A stretch of 64,000 nt of DNA from Pseudomonadota bacterium (GCA_021795795.1 JAJYPA010000001.1:36879-100878); one strand, 5' to 3'. Numbered from the stretch's first letter, positions 40,744-50,190 are shown. Notes: generated by a model not told the origin, from the letters alone. A program made the numbers and translations.

Positions 40744-41190
40744 ATGTCGGAAGTCAGGATCATCCAACCCGATACCATCCATCCCAATACCATCCAATCC
40801 GAAGACATCAACCAGGCAACGTTCATTGAAGAAGTACGCGCAGCCTTCAATCAGTACGAACAGGCGCTCATGAATAACGATCTGGAGGCATTGGATCGTT
40901 TCTTCTGGGCCGATCCGCGCGTGATTCGCTTCGGCGTAGGCGAGAACCTGTACGGCATAGAAGCCATTCGCGCGTTTCGCCAGAGTCGCCCGACACAAGG
41001 ACTGGCGCGGACACTGCGCGAAACGCGCATCACAGCCTTCGGGCCGAACTTCGCGATAGCAACCACGGAATTCCTCCGTACCGACCAACCCATAGGCCGC
41101 CAGACTCAGGTATGGGTGCGCTTTGCCGAAGGTTGGCGCATCGTTTCCGCCCATGTGAGCACGCTTCCATCTGCAATGACCGAGGTGTAA
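40744..41190 (+). CDS. AtzH/HpxZ-like protein (DUF3225, SnoaL/NTF2 fold)
   Basis: A 148-residue protein starting at ATG 40744, one base after the amidase stop. It has an NTF2/SnoaL-like pattern (FNQYEQALMNNDLEALDRFFW, IRFGVGENLYGIEAIRAFR, QTQVWVRFAEGWRIVSAHVS). Members are the AtzH subunit of some carboxybiuret hydrolases or HpxZ in oxalurate operons; exact function is not settled as far as I know. It ends this plus-strand operon, facing the codA-like gene 15 bases away. The N terminus contains near-repeated IQPDTIHPNTIQ. Confidence 0.83.
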   Translation: MSEVRIIQPDTIHPNTIQSEDINQATFIEEVRAAFNQYEQALMNNDLEALDRFFWADPRVIRFGVGENLYGIEAIRAFRQSRPTQGLARTLRETRITAFGPNFAIATTEFLRTDQPIGRQTQVWVRFAEGWRIVSAHVSTLPSAMTEV

Positions 41191-41205
41191 CAGCACACAG
41201 CAGAC

Positions 41206-42477
41206 TTAGCGTTGGAAGCAAACTTCGGATGGCCGACCGGGCAGCGACAGACGACTGACATTGGGCGGTGACTCGGCGATGACCTGACCACCGCGAATCA
41301 CGGCCAATCGATGGGCACGAAGGCGGATGGCATCCACCGGATCCTGTGCCTGCAACACCAGCATGTCCGCACGCGCACCGATGGCGATACCATAATCTTC
41401 AAGCCCAAGGATGCGCGCCGCCCGCGTGGTGACGGCATCGAAACAATCCCGCATCGCCGTCTGGCTCGTCATTTGCGCCACGTGCAGGCCCATGTGCGCC
41501 ACCTCCAGCATGTCGCCGGAACCCAGGCTGTACCACGGGTCCATCACGCAATCCTGACCGAAGGCGACATCGATCCCGGCGGCCAGCAGCTCCGGCACCC
41601 GCGTCATGCCGCGGCGTTTGGGGTAGGTATCGTGCCGCCCCTGCAAGGTGATGTTGATCAATGGGTTGGCAATGGCGGAGACCTCGGCCTCGGCCATCAG
41701 GGGAATCAATTTGGACACGTAGTAGTTGTCCATCGAGTGCATGGAGGTAAGGTGCGAGCCTGTCACGCGCCCCTGCAAGCCCAGTCGTTGGGTGTGATAG
41801 GCCAGCGTTTCGATGTGCCGCGAGAGTGGATCATCGGACTCGTCGCAGTGCATATCCACCCGTAAACCGCGCTCGGCCGCCAGCTCACACAGGATGCGGA
41901 TCGATTCGGCGCCATCGGCCATCGTGCGTTCGAAATGCGGGATGCCACCGACGACATCGACCCCCATGTCGAGCGCCCGGATCAGGTTCTTCAGCCCGGG
42001 AGGCTGGCGCAACAAACCATCCTGCGGGAAGGCGACCAGTTGCAGGTCGATGTAGGGTTTGACGCGTTCGCGCACCTCGAGCAGCGCTTCGACGGAGAGT
42101 AGTCGTGGATCGCTGACATCTACATGCGTGCGGATTGCGAGCAAGCCCTTGGCGACTGCCCAGTCACAATAGGTCATTGCCCGCTCGATCAACGCCTCCT
42201 GTGTCAGCAACGGCTTGAGTTCACCCCAAAGGGCAATGCCCTCGAGCAAGGTGCCGGACTGGTTCACCCGTGGCAGGCCATACGATAGGGTGGCGTCCAG
42301 ATGGAAATGCGCATCGACGAAGGGCGGGCAAACCAACTGCCCGGCCGCGTCGATGATCTTTTTGGCCTCAGCCGGAAGCCGGGGCTGCATGGCGGTGATC
42401 CTGCCTTGTGCGACCCCGATATCCATACCGGTTCGACCATCGGGCAAGGTACTGTTTTTAACAATCAGGTCAAACAT
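41206..42477 (-). CDS. codA: Cytosine deaminase-like amidohydrolase
   Basis: A 423-residue TIM-barrel amidohydrolase of the CodA group. Metal ligands are in PPFVDAHFHLDATLSYG (HxH), DMHCDESDDP and the late FGQDCVMDPWYSLGSGDM, where the Asp acts in catalysis; TGSHLTSMHSMDNYY holds the third ligand. CodA turns cytosine into uracil, and the neighbouring upp would trap the uracil as UMP. Related enzymes act on isoguanine or 5-methylcytosine, so the exact base is not certain. Last gene of the long minus-strand unit that starts at the GntR gene near 52110. Confidence 0.87.
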   Translation of the reverse strand: MFDLIVKNSTLPDGRTGMDIGVAQGRITAMQPRLPAEAKKIIDAAGQLVCPPFVDAHFHLDATLSYGLPRVNQSGTLLEGIALWGELKPLLTQEALIERAMTYCDWAVAKGLLAIRTHVDVSDPRLLSVEALLEVRERVKPYIDLQLVAFPQDGLLRQPPGLKNLIRALDMGVDVVGGIPHFERTMADGAESIRILCELAAERGLRVDMHCDESDDPLSRHIETLAYHTQRLGLQGRVTGSHLTSMHSMDNYYVSKLIPLMAEAEVSAIANPLINITLQGRHDTYPKRRGMTRVPELLAAGIDVAFGQDCVMDPWYSLGSGDMLEVAHMGLHVAQMTSQTAMRDCFDAVTTRAARILGLEDYGIAIGARADMLVLQAQDPVDAIRLRAHRLAVIRGGQVIAESPPNVSRLSLPGRPSEVCFQR

Positions 42478-42499
42478 GGCTTAGCTTTCCAAGACGTTG

Positions 42500-43135
42500 T
42501 TATCGGGTACCAAACATGCGGTCGCCCGCATCGCCCAGTCCGGGCACAATGTATCCATGATCGTTGAGGCATTCATCCAGTGCGGCGGTGGTGATTTCGA
42601 CATCCGGATGCGCTTTTTGCAAAGCCTCGACACCTTCTGGCGCGGCGAGCAGGCACACGAAGCGGATGCTCGTTGCACCGGCCGCCTTGAGCCGGTCGAT
42701 GGCGGCAATCGCGGAATGCCCGGTGGCCAGCATGGGATCGACCACCACAACCAGTCGTTCGGCAATATCTGAGGGCATCTTGAAGTAGTATTCAACCGCT
42801 TCCAGCGTGTGCGGATCGCGATACAAACCGATATGCCCGACTCGGGCGGCGGGCATGAAATCCAGTACGCCATCGAGCATGCCATTACCCGCGCGCAAGA
42901 TCGACGCGACACACAGCTTTTTGCCGCTGATCAGTGGCGAGGACATCTCCGTGAGTGGGGTCGAAATCTGCACATTGGTCGTTGGCAGATCACGGGTGAC
43001 TTCATAGGCCAATACCTGGCTGATTTCACGCAGCAGTCGCCGGAAGTTTTCGGTGGTGGTTTCGCGCATCCGCATCAAGGTCAGCTTGTGCTGCACGAGG
43101 GGGTGGTCAATCACGCGTAAGAAATCATTATTCAT
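42500..43135 (-). CDS. upp: Uracil phosphoribosyltransferase
   Basis: Makes UMP from uracil and PRPP. The 211-residue protein starts at ATG 43135 ([20 protein letters not shown]). The PRPP loop [19 protein letters not shown] and the uracil-binding C terminus [19 protein letters not shown] are intact. It lies between a CDA-fold deaminase gene and the codA-like gene, in line with salvage of pyrimidine bases taken up by the same transporters. Confidence 0.96.
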   Translation of the reverse strand: MNNDFLRVIDHPLVQHKLTLMRMRETTTENFRRLLREISQVLAYEVTRDLPTTNVQISTPLTEMSSPLISGKKLCVASILRAGNGMLDGVLDFMPAARVGHIGLYRDPHTLEAVEYYFKMPSDIAERLVVVVDPMLATGHSAIAAIDRLKAAGATSIRFVCLLAAPEGVEALQKAHPDVEITTAALDECLNDHGYIVPGLGDAGDRMFGTR

Positions 43136-43145
43136 TGAATGCCTC

Positions 43146-43661
43146 TTAATCATGGTTCCGCCAGAAATCCCGGTGCACCTGCCGCGTTTCTTCGATCAAC
43201 TCCTCGACCGGCCCGATCAGCACAACCGGTTTCTGGCCATGGGCATACACATAATGCGATGACACGCTCATGGTCGGGTTTTCATGATGATTGCCCGTTT
43301 CCGCCAGCAGTTGTTCTTCGGTCATGGCAAACACAACGCGACCGATATTGGCCCAGTACGCCGTACCCGCGCACATGCAGCAGGGCTCGACCGCGGTGTA
43401 CAACGTGCATTGCCACAGGAATTCCGGCGAATAGTTGGTGGCGGCAACCCGGGCCAGGGTGGATTCGGCATGATTGACGGTATCGATATTGCACTGTTCG
43501 AGCAGTACCGTTTCGTGATCCGGCCCGACCAGCAGGGCACCGAAGGGATGCCGACCAAGTTCGAGCGCCCTCAGTGCAATCTCGTTCGAACGGCGCAGGT
43601 GGCGCAGAATCTGTTTACGTGTCGGTTCGGATCGGACAGGATCAAGCGCTGCGACACTCAT
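43146..43661 (-). CDS. CDA-fold nucleobase/nucleoside deaminase
   Basis: A 171-residue zinc deaminase with HAE ([12 protein letters not shown]) and PCxxC ([18 protein letters not shown]) ligands. The N terminus [24 protein letters not shown] matches guanine/adenosine-type deaminases, but the C-terminal half ([21 protein letters not shown]) differs from GuaD at 29345. It overlaps the upstream 8-oxoguanine-deaminase-type gene by four bases. Substrate unknown; another purine base or a pyrimidine such as cytosine is likely. Confidence 0.85.
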   Translation of the reverse strand: MSVAALDPVRSEPTRKQILRHLRRSNEIALRALELGRHPFGALLVGPDHETVLLEQCNIDTVNHAESTLARVAATNYSPEFLWQCTLYTAVEPCCMCAGTAYWANIGRVVFAMTEEQLLAETGNHHENPTMSVSSHYVYAHGQKPVVLIGPVEELIEETRQVHRDFWRNHD

Positions 43662-45070
43662 AGAATCCCCGCCCGACGCAGCATACCGTGACTGATCTGG
43701 TTATGTTTTTTGACGAGACCGGATACATCAATGCCGACCAACTGATGGTTTTCTACCACAACGCGCCCGTTGATGACCGAAAGCCAGACCGTGCCCGGCG
43801 CACAGGTCAAAAGGGCGGCGACCGGATCGCCCAAAGCCCCGGCATGGCCGAGATCATCGACGCGAAAGGCCACCACATCGGCGGCCTTGCCCGGTTCCAG
43901 ACTGCCGATGTCGTCACGTTGCAGCACGCGTGCGCCGCCGAGTGTCGCCAGTTCCAACGCTTCGCGAGCCGAAAACCGGTCGGCATTCGATTCGAATCCG
44001 GGCCAGCCGACCCGTTGCAGCAGCATTGCCTGACGCGCTTCACCCAGCAGATGGTTGCCGTCGTTGCTGGCCGAGCCATCCACACCCAGCCCCACGCGCA
44101 CGCCGCGATCGACCATTTTGCGCACCGGCGCGATGCCCGAAGCGAGGATCATGTTGCTGCTGGCGCAATGGCACACCCCGCTGCACTGATGCGCCATGCG
44201 GTCGATATCCGAATCGCTGGGATGAACCATGTGGGCAAACCACACATCGGGCCCGACCCACTCGACCGATTCCGCGTAATCCAAGGGGCGCTTGCCGAAT
44301 TTTTCGAGGCAGAAGCGTTCTTCATCCAGCGTTTCAGCCAGATGCGTATGCAGGCCCACTTTCTCGTAGGTACGGGCCAGTCGGGCGCTTTCACGCATCA
44401 GATCAGCCGTCACGCTGAAGGGCGAACACGGCGCAAGGCCAATGCGCAGCATCGAACGCGGTGCGGGGTCGTGGAAGGTCTCGATCACGCGCTGGCTGTC
44501 TTCCAGAATGTCCTTCTCGCGCTGCACCACCCGATCCGGCGGCAGGCCGCCCTGACTCTGACCGAGGCTCATGCTGCCGCGCGTGGGATGAAAACGCACC
44601 CCCATGTCCTGCGCGGCGGCGATCTCGTCGTCCAACCGCGAGCCGTTCGGGAACAAATACAGGTGATCGGCTACCGTCGTGGCGCCGGAGAGTATCAATT
44701 CGGCCAGACCGACTTGCGTGCTGACATGAATCGCCTCCGGGTTCATTTCCGCCCAGACGGGATAGAGCAGCTTCAGCCAATCGAACAGCGCGTAGCCCCG
44801 ACCGGTGCCGATGGCGCGAGTGAGCGTCTGATACAGGTGGTGATGGCAATTGACCAATCCCGGCAGAACCACGCAACCACTGGCATTGATGGTGCGGTTG
44901 GGTTGACGTGCCAGCGGGTCTTCGGCAATCCAGAGATCAATCGCCGCAGCCGTACCCACCCTCAGAATCGCATTACCCTCAATCAGCACGCTGCCCTGCG
45001 CGATTTCCTCACGCCGGGCATTCATGGTGACTACCACCTCGGCGTTATGTATCAACAACCGCTCAGCCAT
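43658..45070 (-). CDS. 8-oxoguanine deaminase-type amidohydrolase
   Basis: A 470-residue amidohydrolase-superfamily enzyme. Metal-site motifs are GLVNCHHHLYQTLTRAIGTG, LHTHLAETLDEERF and GLGVDGSASNDGNHL. The whole pattern resembles the 8-oxoguanine deaminase of Pseudomonas (PA0142, from memory), which makes urate from 8-oxoguanine; some relatives deaminate isocytosine or guanine. In this operon the product urate would go to PuuD. It follows the second BMP permease after 42 bases. Confidence 0.88.
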   Translation of the reverse strand: MAERLLIHNAEVVVTMNARREEIAQGSVLIEGNAILRVGTAAAIDLWIAEDPLARQPNRTINASGCVVLPGLVNCHHHLYQTLTRAIGTGRGYALFDWLKLLYPVWAEMNPEAIHVSTQVGLAELILSGATTVADHLYLFPNGSRLDDEIAAAQDMGVRFHPTRGSMSLGQSQGGLPPDRVVQREKDILEDSQRVIETFHDPAPRSMLRIGLAPCSPFSVTADLMRESARLARTYEKVGLHTHLAETLDEERFCLEKFGKRPLDYAESVEWVGPDVWFAHMVHPSDSDIDRMAHQCSGVCHCASSNMILASGIAPVRKMVDRGVRVGLGVDGSASNDGNHLLGEARQAMLLQRVGWPGFESNADRFSAREALELATLGGARVLQRDDIGSLEPGKAADVVAFRVDDLGHAGALGDPVAALLTCAPGTVWLSVINGRVVVENHQLVGIDVSGLVKKHNQISHGMLRRAGIL

Positions 45071-45112
45071 CGAATCCTCTCTTTATTGGTAAACACCGTG
45101 CGCGCACCGAAG

Positions 45113-46039
45113 TTACGAGCGCGGATAAAAACTCACACCCAGCGACATCGGCTGATTGAGCAGAATAGTTTTCGGGTTGCGGCTAATCAGCACCAGCACC
45201 ACGATGGTCACGATATACGGCAGCATGGAGAGAATCTGCGACGACACATGAATACCCAAGCCCTGACCGTAAAACTGCATCACGGTCACACCACCGAACA
45301 GATAAGCGCCGACCATGACGCGCATCGGTTTCCAGGTGGCGAACACCACCAACGCCAGCGCGATCCAGCCGCGCCCTGCCGTCATGCCTTCCACCCACAT
45401 CGGGGTCACGACAAGCGAAAGATAAGCCCCGGCAATGCCGCTCATCGCACCGCCGAACAGAATCGCGAAATAACGAATACGGATCACGGGATAACCTATG
45501 GCATGAGCGGAAACCGGCGATTCACCCACGGCACGGACAATCAAGCCCCAACGCGACGACTTGAAGAACCAGATCAGAGCGAACAGCAAGACAAACGAGC
45601 CATACACCACGAGGTCGTAGTGGAACAGCAGAGGGCCCAGCACGGGGATATCACTCAGATAAGGAATTGTGATTGGCGTCAAGCCGGTCAGCGACATGCC
45701 AACATAGGGCTTGCCGATGAACGCGCTCAACCCCGCACCGAACAGGGTCAACGCCAGGCCCGTCGCGACCTGATTGGTTTGCAGATGCTGGGTGAGCACG
45801 GCGAAGATCAGGGCCATCCCCATGCCACCCAACATGCCGCAGAAAAATCCAAACGCCAGGCTGCCGGAATCCTTGGCGACCGCGAACCCGATCACCGCGC
45901 CGAGGAGCATCATCCCCTCGACCCCGAGATTCAACACGCCTGCACGCTCGGTGACCAGTTCGCCAAATGCCGCGAAGGCCAATGGGGTTGCCGCCGTCAC
46001 GACACTGACGAGGATGAGAATGATTTGCTCGGTGCTCAT
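45113..46039 (-). CDS. BMP-type ABC transporter permease B (set 2)
   Basis: A 308-residue permease with about eight hydrophobic segments and the diagnostic FGELVTERAGVLNLGVEGMMLLGAV. It shares the fold of the protein at 35210 but clearly differs in sequence. Overlap with permease A is four bases (TGA/ATG). It belongs to the minus-strand purine operon and lacks an adjacent binding protein. Confidence 0.92.
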   Translation of the reverse strand: MSTEQIILILVSVVTAATPLAFAAFGELVTERAGVLNLGVEGMMLLGAVIGFAVAKDSGSLAFGFFCGMLGGMGMALIFAVLTQHLQTNQVATGLALTLFGAGLSAFIGKPYVGMSLTGLTPITIPYLSDIPVLGPLLFHYDLVVYGSFVLLFALIWFFKSSRWGLIVRAVGESPVSAHAIGYPVIRIRYFAILFGGAMSGIAGAYLSLVVTPMWVEGMTAGRGWIALALVVFATWKPMRVMVGAYLFGGVTVMQFYGQGLGIHVSSQILSMLPYIVTIVVLVLISRNPKTILLNQPMSLGVSFYPRS

Positions 46040-47145
46040 GTAATGTCTCCTTCCGGTTCCGGTGGTGGCATGAAGGTGGTGCGTGGCTCACTCTGCTTGG
46101 GTTTGAGCCGATAGTGAATGAATATATCGGCGGCCAACAGGTAGAACAGCAGCAACCCCTGGAACAATCCGGTAATGGCCGAAGGCAGGTTCAGATCCAT
46201 CTGCGCCGTGTCACCCCCAAGATAAAGCAGGGACAGCAGCAGGCTCCCCAGCAGCACGCCCAAGGGATGCAGGCGGCCCACGTAAGCAACGATGATTGCG
46301 GCAAAGCCATAGCCGGGCGAGATGGTGGGTTGTAACTGGCCGATCGGGCCTGCGACTTCGGCCATGCCCGCAAAACCCGCGAGCCCGCCACTGATCAGCA
46401 GCGCGAACCACACATTGCGCTTTTCGCTGAACCCGGCATAACGCGCTGCATCGGGTGCCTGCCCGCTGACTTCCATCCGGAATCCGGCAAACATTTTGAA
46501 GGAGAAGAACCAGGAAACGGCCACCAGCACTAACGCCACGATAAAGGCCCAGTTCACCCGGAAGCCTTCAATTAGCGCCGGGATGGTTTCCACATCGGTA
46601 AACATCTTCGATTGCGGGAAGTTGAAGCCCTCAGGATCACGCCACGGGCCCTGTACCAAATAACCAAGGAACAACTGCGCCACATACACCAGCATCAAGG
46701 TGACCAGAATTTCGTTGGTATTAAAGCGTGTACGTAGAAAGGCGGGAATCGCGGCCCAGGCCATGCCGCCCAGAACACCGGCCAGCATCATTAATGGCAA
46801 CACCCAGAAGGCTTCCGTGTTGTAGAAATAGAGTGCGACGCCGCCAGCGGCAATGGCCCCCATCGTGAACTGGCCCTCGGCCCCGATGTTGAACACCCGC
46901 GCCCGAAAGCCAATGGCAAGCCCTACCCCGCAGAGAATCAACGGCGTGGATTTCAGCAACCACTCACTGATGCCATAGGACGTGGTAAGCGGCTTGATGA
47001 AGAATACCCAGAAGGCCTGCAGAGGATCCTTGCCCATGATGCTGAACAGGATATAGCCCGTCACCAGCATCAGTACTGCCGCAATCAGGGGCGAAGCGAA
47101 CATCATCGCCTTTGAGGGCTGCGGCCGGCGTTCCAATCTAGGCAT
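46036..47145 (-). CDS. BMP-type ABC transporter permease A (set 2)
   Basis: A 369-residue permease. ATG 47145 (MPRLERRPQ) is preferred over a longer start because it overlaps the ATPase stop by only eight bases and opens a normal N terminus. Family motifs are FRARVFNIGAEGQFTMGAIAAGG and the coupling loop VSGQAPDAARYAGFSEKR. It works with permease B and the ATPase encoded upstream; the Sec-exported binding protein at 16286 is the best candidate partner. Confidence 0.92.
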   Translation of the reverse strand: MPRLERRPQPSKAMMFASPLIAAVLMLVTGYILFSIMGKDPLQAFWVFFIKPLTTSYGISEWLLKSTPLILCGVGLAIGFRARVFNIGAEGQFTMGAIAAGGVALYFYNTEAFWVLPLMMLAGVLGGMAWAAIPAFLRTRFNTNEILVTLMLVYVAQLFLGYLVQGPWRDPEGFNFPQSKMFTDVETIPALIEGFRVNWAFIVALVLVAVSWFFSFKMFAGFRMEVSGQAPDAARYAGFSEKRNVWFALLISGGLAGFAGMAEVAGPIGQLQPTISPGYGFAAIIVAYVGRLHPLGVLLGSLLLSLLYLGGDTAQMDLNLPSAITGLFQGLLLFYLLAADIFIHYRLKPKQSEPRTTFMPPPEPEGDIT

Positions 47146-48688
47146 GCTGCACCTCCTCGACCTTAGCATCTTCAAACGCGCCACTCATCCACAGGCCAAT
47201 TTTCTCCACGGAGGTTTCGGCTGCGGGAATGGCAGGCGACAAGCGCCCATCGGCAATCACGGCAATGCGGTCGCAAATCATGAACAGCTCCTCCAGTTCC
47301 TCGGAGACCACCAATACGGCCACACCTTCGTTGCGCAGATCAATCAATGCCTGACGAATGATCTGCGCCGCCCCCACATCCACCCCCCAGGTCGGCTGCG
47401 CGACGATCATTACCTTCGGCCGCTGGGCTATTTCCCGCCCGACGATGAACTTTTGCAAATTTCCGCCCGAAAGGCTGCTGGCCAACGCCTCATCGCCGCC
47501 GCACTTCACATTGAACCGGGCGATAACATCCTGCGCAAACGCTCGAACCTTGGAGTAGGAAATCAGGCCGTTATTGACCAGACCATCCCCTGTTCCCGAC
47601 GTTAACAGCGCATTGAGCCGCAAACTCATCGAGGGGACGGCACCCCGACCCAGCCGTTCTTCGGGCACGAACCGCAGGCCCAGATCGCGCCGCTGTCCGG
47701 GCGAAAGCCGATCGGCCGTCACACCACAGATCGTCGTCGTAGCGCCCTTTGGCATGGGATGCTCGCCCGATAGCGCCGCCATCAGCTCTTTCTGACCATT
47801 ACCGGAAATGCCGGCAATCCCCACGATCTCGCCACTGCGCACGTCGAGGTTGATATTCTTCAAAGGGGTGCCGAACGGGTCGATCGTGGGTAGGCTCAGT
47901 TGCTTCACACTCAATCGGGTTTCCGCGGGTGCCTGGGGCGCCATCTGGCATTCCGGCAGACTGCGGCCGATCATCATCTGCGCCAGCGATTCGCGGGTTT
48001 CCTCGCTCGGAATCGCGGTGCCGGTCACCCGGCCACCCCGCAGAATGGTCGCCTTGTCGCAAAGCGCCTGAATTTCATCGAGCTTATGGCTGATATACAA
48101 GATGCTGCAGCCTTCGGCCGCGAGGCGGCGGAGCGTTTCAAACAGTTTCAACACCGCTTGAGGCGTCAATACCGAGGTCGGCTCATCCATAATCAGCAGG
48201 CGGGGATTGTTCAGAAGACAGCGCACAATCTCAACGCGCTGACGCTCACCGACCGACATACTGTGGATCAGCCGATGCGGATCGATCGGCAAGCCGTATT
48301 GCTCGGATACCTCCGTGATGCGTTGCGCCAGTTGATTGGGTGCTATGGCCGAATCCAGTGCCAGAGAAATGTTCTCAGCGACCGTGAGCGTTTCAAACAG
48401 AGAGAAATGCTGGAACACCATCCCGATGCCGATCTTGCGCGCCTGGGCGGGCGAATCGATGGATACTTCCCGGTTATCCCAAAGCACGGAACCCGAATCG
48501 GGTTTGGTCACCCCGTAGATGATTTTCATCAGGGTACTTTTGCCCGCGCCATTTTCGCCAAGCACCGCGTGAATCTCGCCGGCTCGAACCACGAGATTCA
48601 CATCTTGATTGGCAATCACGGAAGGATAGGCTTTGGTAATGCCTATCAACTCCAGACGCGGAGGCCTTGTTGGGGTATCGGTGTTCAC
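47138..48688 (-). CDS. BMP-type ABC transporter ATPase (set 2, two ABC domains)
   Basis: A 516-residue double-ABC protein starting at GTG 48688 with a strong AAGGAGA ribosome site. Domain 1: Walker [17 protein letters not shown], signature SMSVGERQRVEIVR, Walker [14 protein letters not shown]. Domain 2: [16 protein letters not shown] and SLSGGNLQKFIVGREI. It is clearly homologous to the ATPase at 36856 and powers the second purine importer of the island. Confidence 0.94.
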   Translation of the reverse strand: MNTDTPTRPPRLELIGITKAYPSVIANQDVNLVVRAGEIHAVLGENGAGKSTLMKIIYGVTKPDSGSVLWDNREVSIDSPAQARKIGIGMVFQHFSLFETLTVAENISLALDSAIAPNQLAQRITEVSEQYGLPIDPHRLIHSMSVGERQRVEIVRCLLNNPRLLIMDEPTSVLTPQAVLKLFETLRRLAAEGCSILYISHKLDEIQALCDKATILRGGRVTGTAIPSEETRESLAQMMIGRSLPECQMAPQAPAETRLSVKQLSLPTIDPFGTPLKNINLDVRSGEIVGIAGISGNGQKELMAALSGEHPMPKGATTTICGVTADRLSPGQRRDLGLRFVPEERLGRGAVPSMSLRLNALLTSGTGDGLVNNGLISYSKVRAFAQDVIARFNVKCGGDEALASSLSGGNLQKFIVGREIAQRPKVMIVAQPTWGVDVGAAQIIRQALIDLRNEGVAVLVVSEELEELFMICDRIAVIADGRLSPAIPAAETSVEKIGLWMSGAFEDAKVEEVQHA

Positions 48689-48738
48689 TCAACTCTCCTT
48701 CTCAAGGACATCCTCAAAGCCATTTCGAAAAGCCATCC

Positions 48739-48758
48739 CTGACGGGAAGACCCGTCAG
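48739..48758 (-). terminator. Hairpin at the uraD 3' end
   Basis: CTGACGGG-AAGA-CCCGTCAG forms a perfect 8-bp stem that overlaps the uraD stop; on the minus strand it is followed by GGATGGCTTTT. It may attenuate read-through from puuDE-uraD into the transporter genes. Confidence 0.5.
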
Positions 48759-49255
48759 TCTGAAACCAATTTGAAAACACGGATACAGGCTATCTTGATC
48801 AGCTCATCGATCGCCATGGCAAACTCGTCCGAGGGATCGTTCGTCATCCGCGATTCAAGTCGCCGCATGATTTCATGTTTATCCAGCCCGGTCACGGCCA
48901 CCACAAACGGGAAACCCATCTTCTGCTCGTAGTCCGCATTGTCCTTTTCGAATCGGGCGAACTCGTCTTCGGTCAGTGCATTTAGCCCGGCCTGACTTTG
49001 CTCGGACGATGAAAAGCCCTGAACCCTTACCCCGGAACCCAGTTTCGGGTGGTGGATCAGGGCGGATCGCTTTTGTGCCTCATCGGCCGCGTGGATGATC
49101 CCGGCGATTTTGTTATTCAGATCAGCATGATCGGCAAAGGGGCGGGAGGCTGCCAGCCGGTCGATGGCCCACTCGGCGTGCTCCAGCAGCGGCTTGAAGT
49201 TCGCAGCGAACACCTCGGCAGATAGCCCGTTGATCTGGTCGATGGTCATCCGCAT
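48755..49255 (-). CDS. uraD: OHCU decarboxylase
   Basis: Decarboxylates 2-oxo-4-hydroxy-4-carboxy-5-ureidoimidazoline to S-allantoin. The 166-residue length is normal. Motifs are the catalytic His in ALIHHPKLG, the loop NADYEQKMGFPFVVAVTG and the C-terminal helix ELIKIACIRVFKLV. It overlaps puuE by up to ten bases (ATG 49255, or 49249). Together with HiuH at 24084 it keeps the urate-to-allantoin route enzymatic and stereospecific. Confidence 0.94.
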   Translation of the reverse strand: MRMTIDQINGLSAEVFAANFKPLLEHAEWAIDRLAASRPFADHADLNNKIAGIIHAADEAQKRSALIHHPKLGSGVRVQGFSSSEQSQAGLNALTEDEFARFEKDNADYEQKMGFPFVVAVTGLDKHEIMRRLESRMTNDPSDEFAMAIDELIKIACIRVFKLVSD

Positions 49256-50190
49256 GGATGGTTTTCCATCCAGTGACGGGCGATTTCATCCCGCCGACAA
49301 ACCCACACATCTGGTTGTGCAAGCACGTACTGGATGAATCGCTTCAAGGCCAACAACCGCCCCGGGCGCCCGGAAATACGGCAATGCAGGCCAATGGACA
49401 GCATCTTCGGTGTGTCCTCGCCCTCGGCATAAAGCACATCGAAACTGTCTTTAAGGTAGGTGAAAAACTGGTCGCCTGAGTTGAAACCCTGCGCGGTGAG
49501 AAAGCGCATGTCATTGGAATCCAGCGTATAAGGCACGATCAGATGCGGCTTGCCCGCGCCCGGCACCCAATACGGCAGATCGTCCGCATAGGAATCCGAA
49601 TCGTACAGTGGCTTGGCTTCTTCCAGCAGGATCGAACGCGTTGCCGCCGTATCCCGCCCGATATACCAACCCGCCGGTTCGCACCCGATCATGCTTTTGT
49701 GAATCTCGATTGCCCGGCGAATATGCGCCCGCTCGACATCGGGTGTGACCGATTGATAATCGATCCAGCGATAACCATGGCTGGCGATTTCCCAGTTCGA
49801 TTCGAGCATGGCTTCAACCGCATCAGGGTTTTGCTCGATCGCTCGGCCCACCGCGAAGACTGTCGCCGGTACACCGAATTCGCCGAACAATCGGTGCAGA
49901 CGCCAGAAGCCGGCACGCGAACCGTATTCATACAACGATTCCACGCTCTTGTGCCGCAAACCGACACGAGGGGCGGCATTGATGACATCGGATAAAAACG
50001 CTTCCGAGGCCGGGTCGCCCTCCAGAATGCAGTTTTCGCCACCTTCCTCGTAATTGATGACGAATTGCACGGCGACCCGCGCCCCATGCGGCCAGGCCAC
50101 CTGTGGCGGTGTACGCCCGTAACCGATCAGATCACGTGGATAGCCGTCGTTCACGACCGAGTTGATGGTCTGACTTACGGCTTGGCTCAT
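49246..50190 (-). CDS. puuE: PuuE-type allantoinase (polysaccharide-deacetylase fold)
   Basis: Hydrolyses allantoin to allantoate. This is the PuuE type, unrelated to the AllB amidohydrolases. The 314-residue protein starts at ATG 50190, overlapping the puuD stop as ATGA. Signatures are DLIGYGRTPPQVAWPHGARV, VNYEEGGENCILEGD, the NodB-like ASHGYRWIDYQSV and MLSIGLHCRISGRPGR near the end. Its product is the substrate of the AllC-type enzyme at 19018. Confidence 0.95.
   Translation of the reverse strand: MSQAVSQTINSVVNDGYPRDLIGYGRTPPQVAWPHGARVAVQFVINYEEGGENCILEGDPASEAFLSDVINAAPRVGLRHKSVESLYEYGSRAGFWRLHRLFGEFGVPATVFAVGRAIEQNPDAVEAMLESNWEIASHGYRWIDYQSVTPDVERAHIRRAIEIHKSMIGCEPAGWYIGRDTAATRSILLEEAKPLYDSDSYADDLPYWVPGAGKPHLIVPYTLDSNDMRFLTAQGFNSGDQFFTYLKDSFDVLYAEGEDTPKMLSIGLHCRISGRPGRLLALKRFIQYVLAQPDVWVCRRDEIARHWMENHPCG

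Noticed and set aside
43688..46114. An open frame of 808 codons on the plus strand.
   Set aside because: It runs antisense to the deaminase and permease genes, whose motifs are unambiguous; the translation is His/Arg/Gln-rich with no family pattern. It is a codon-bias shadow.
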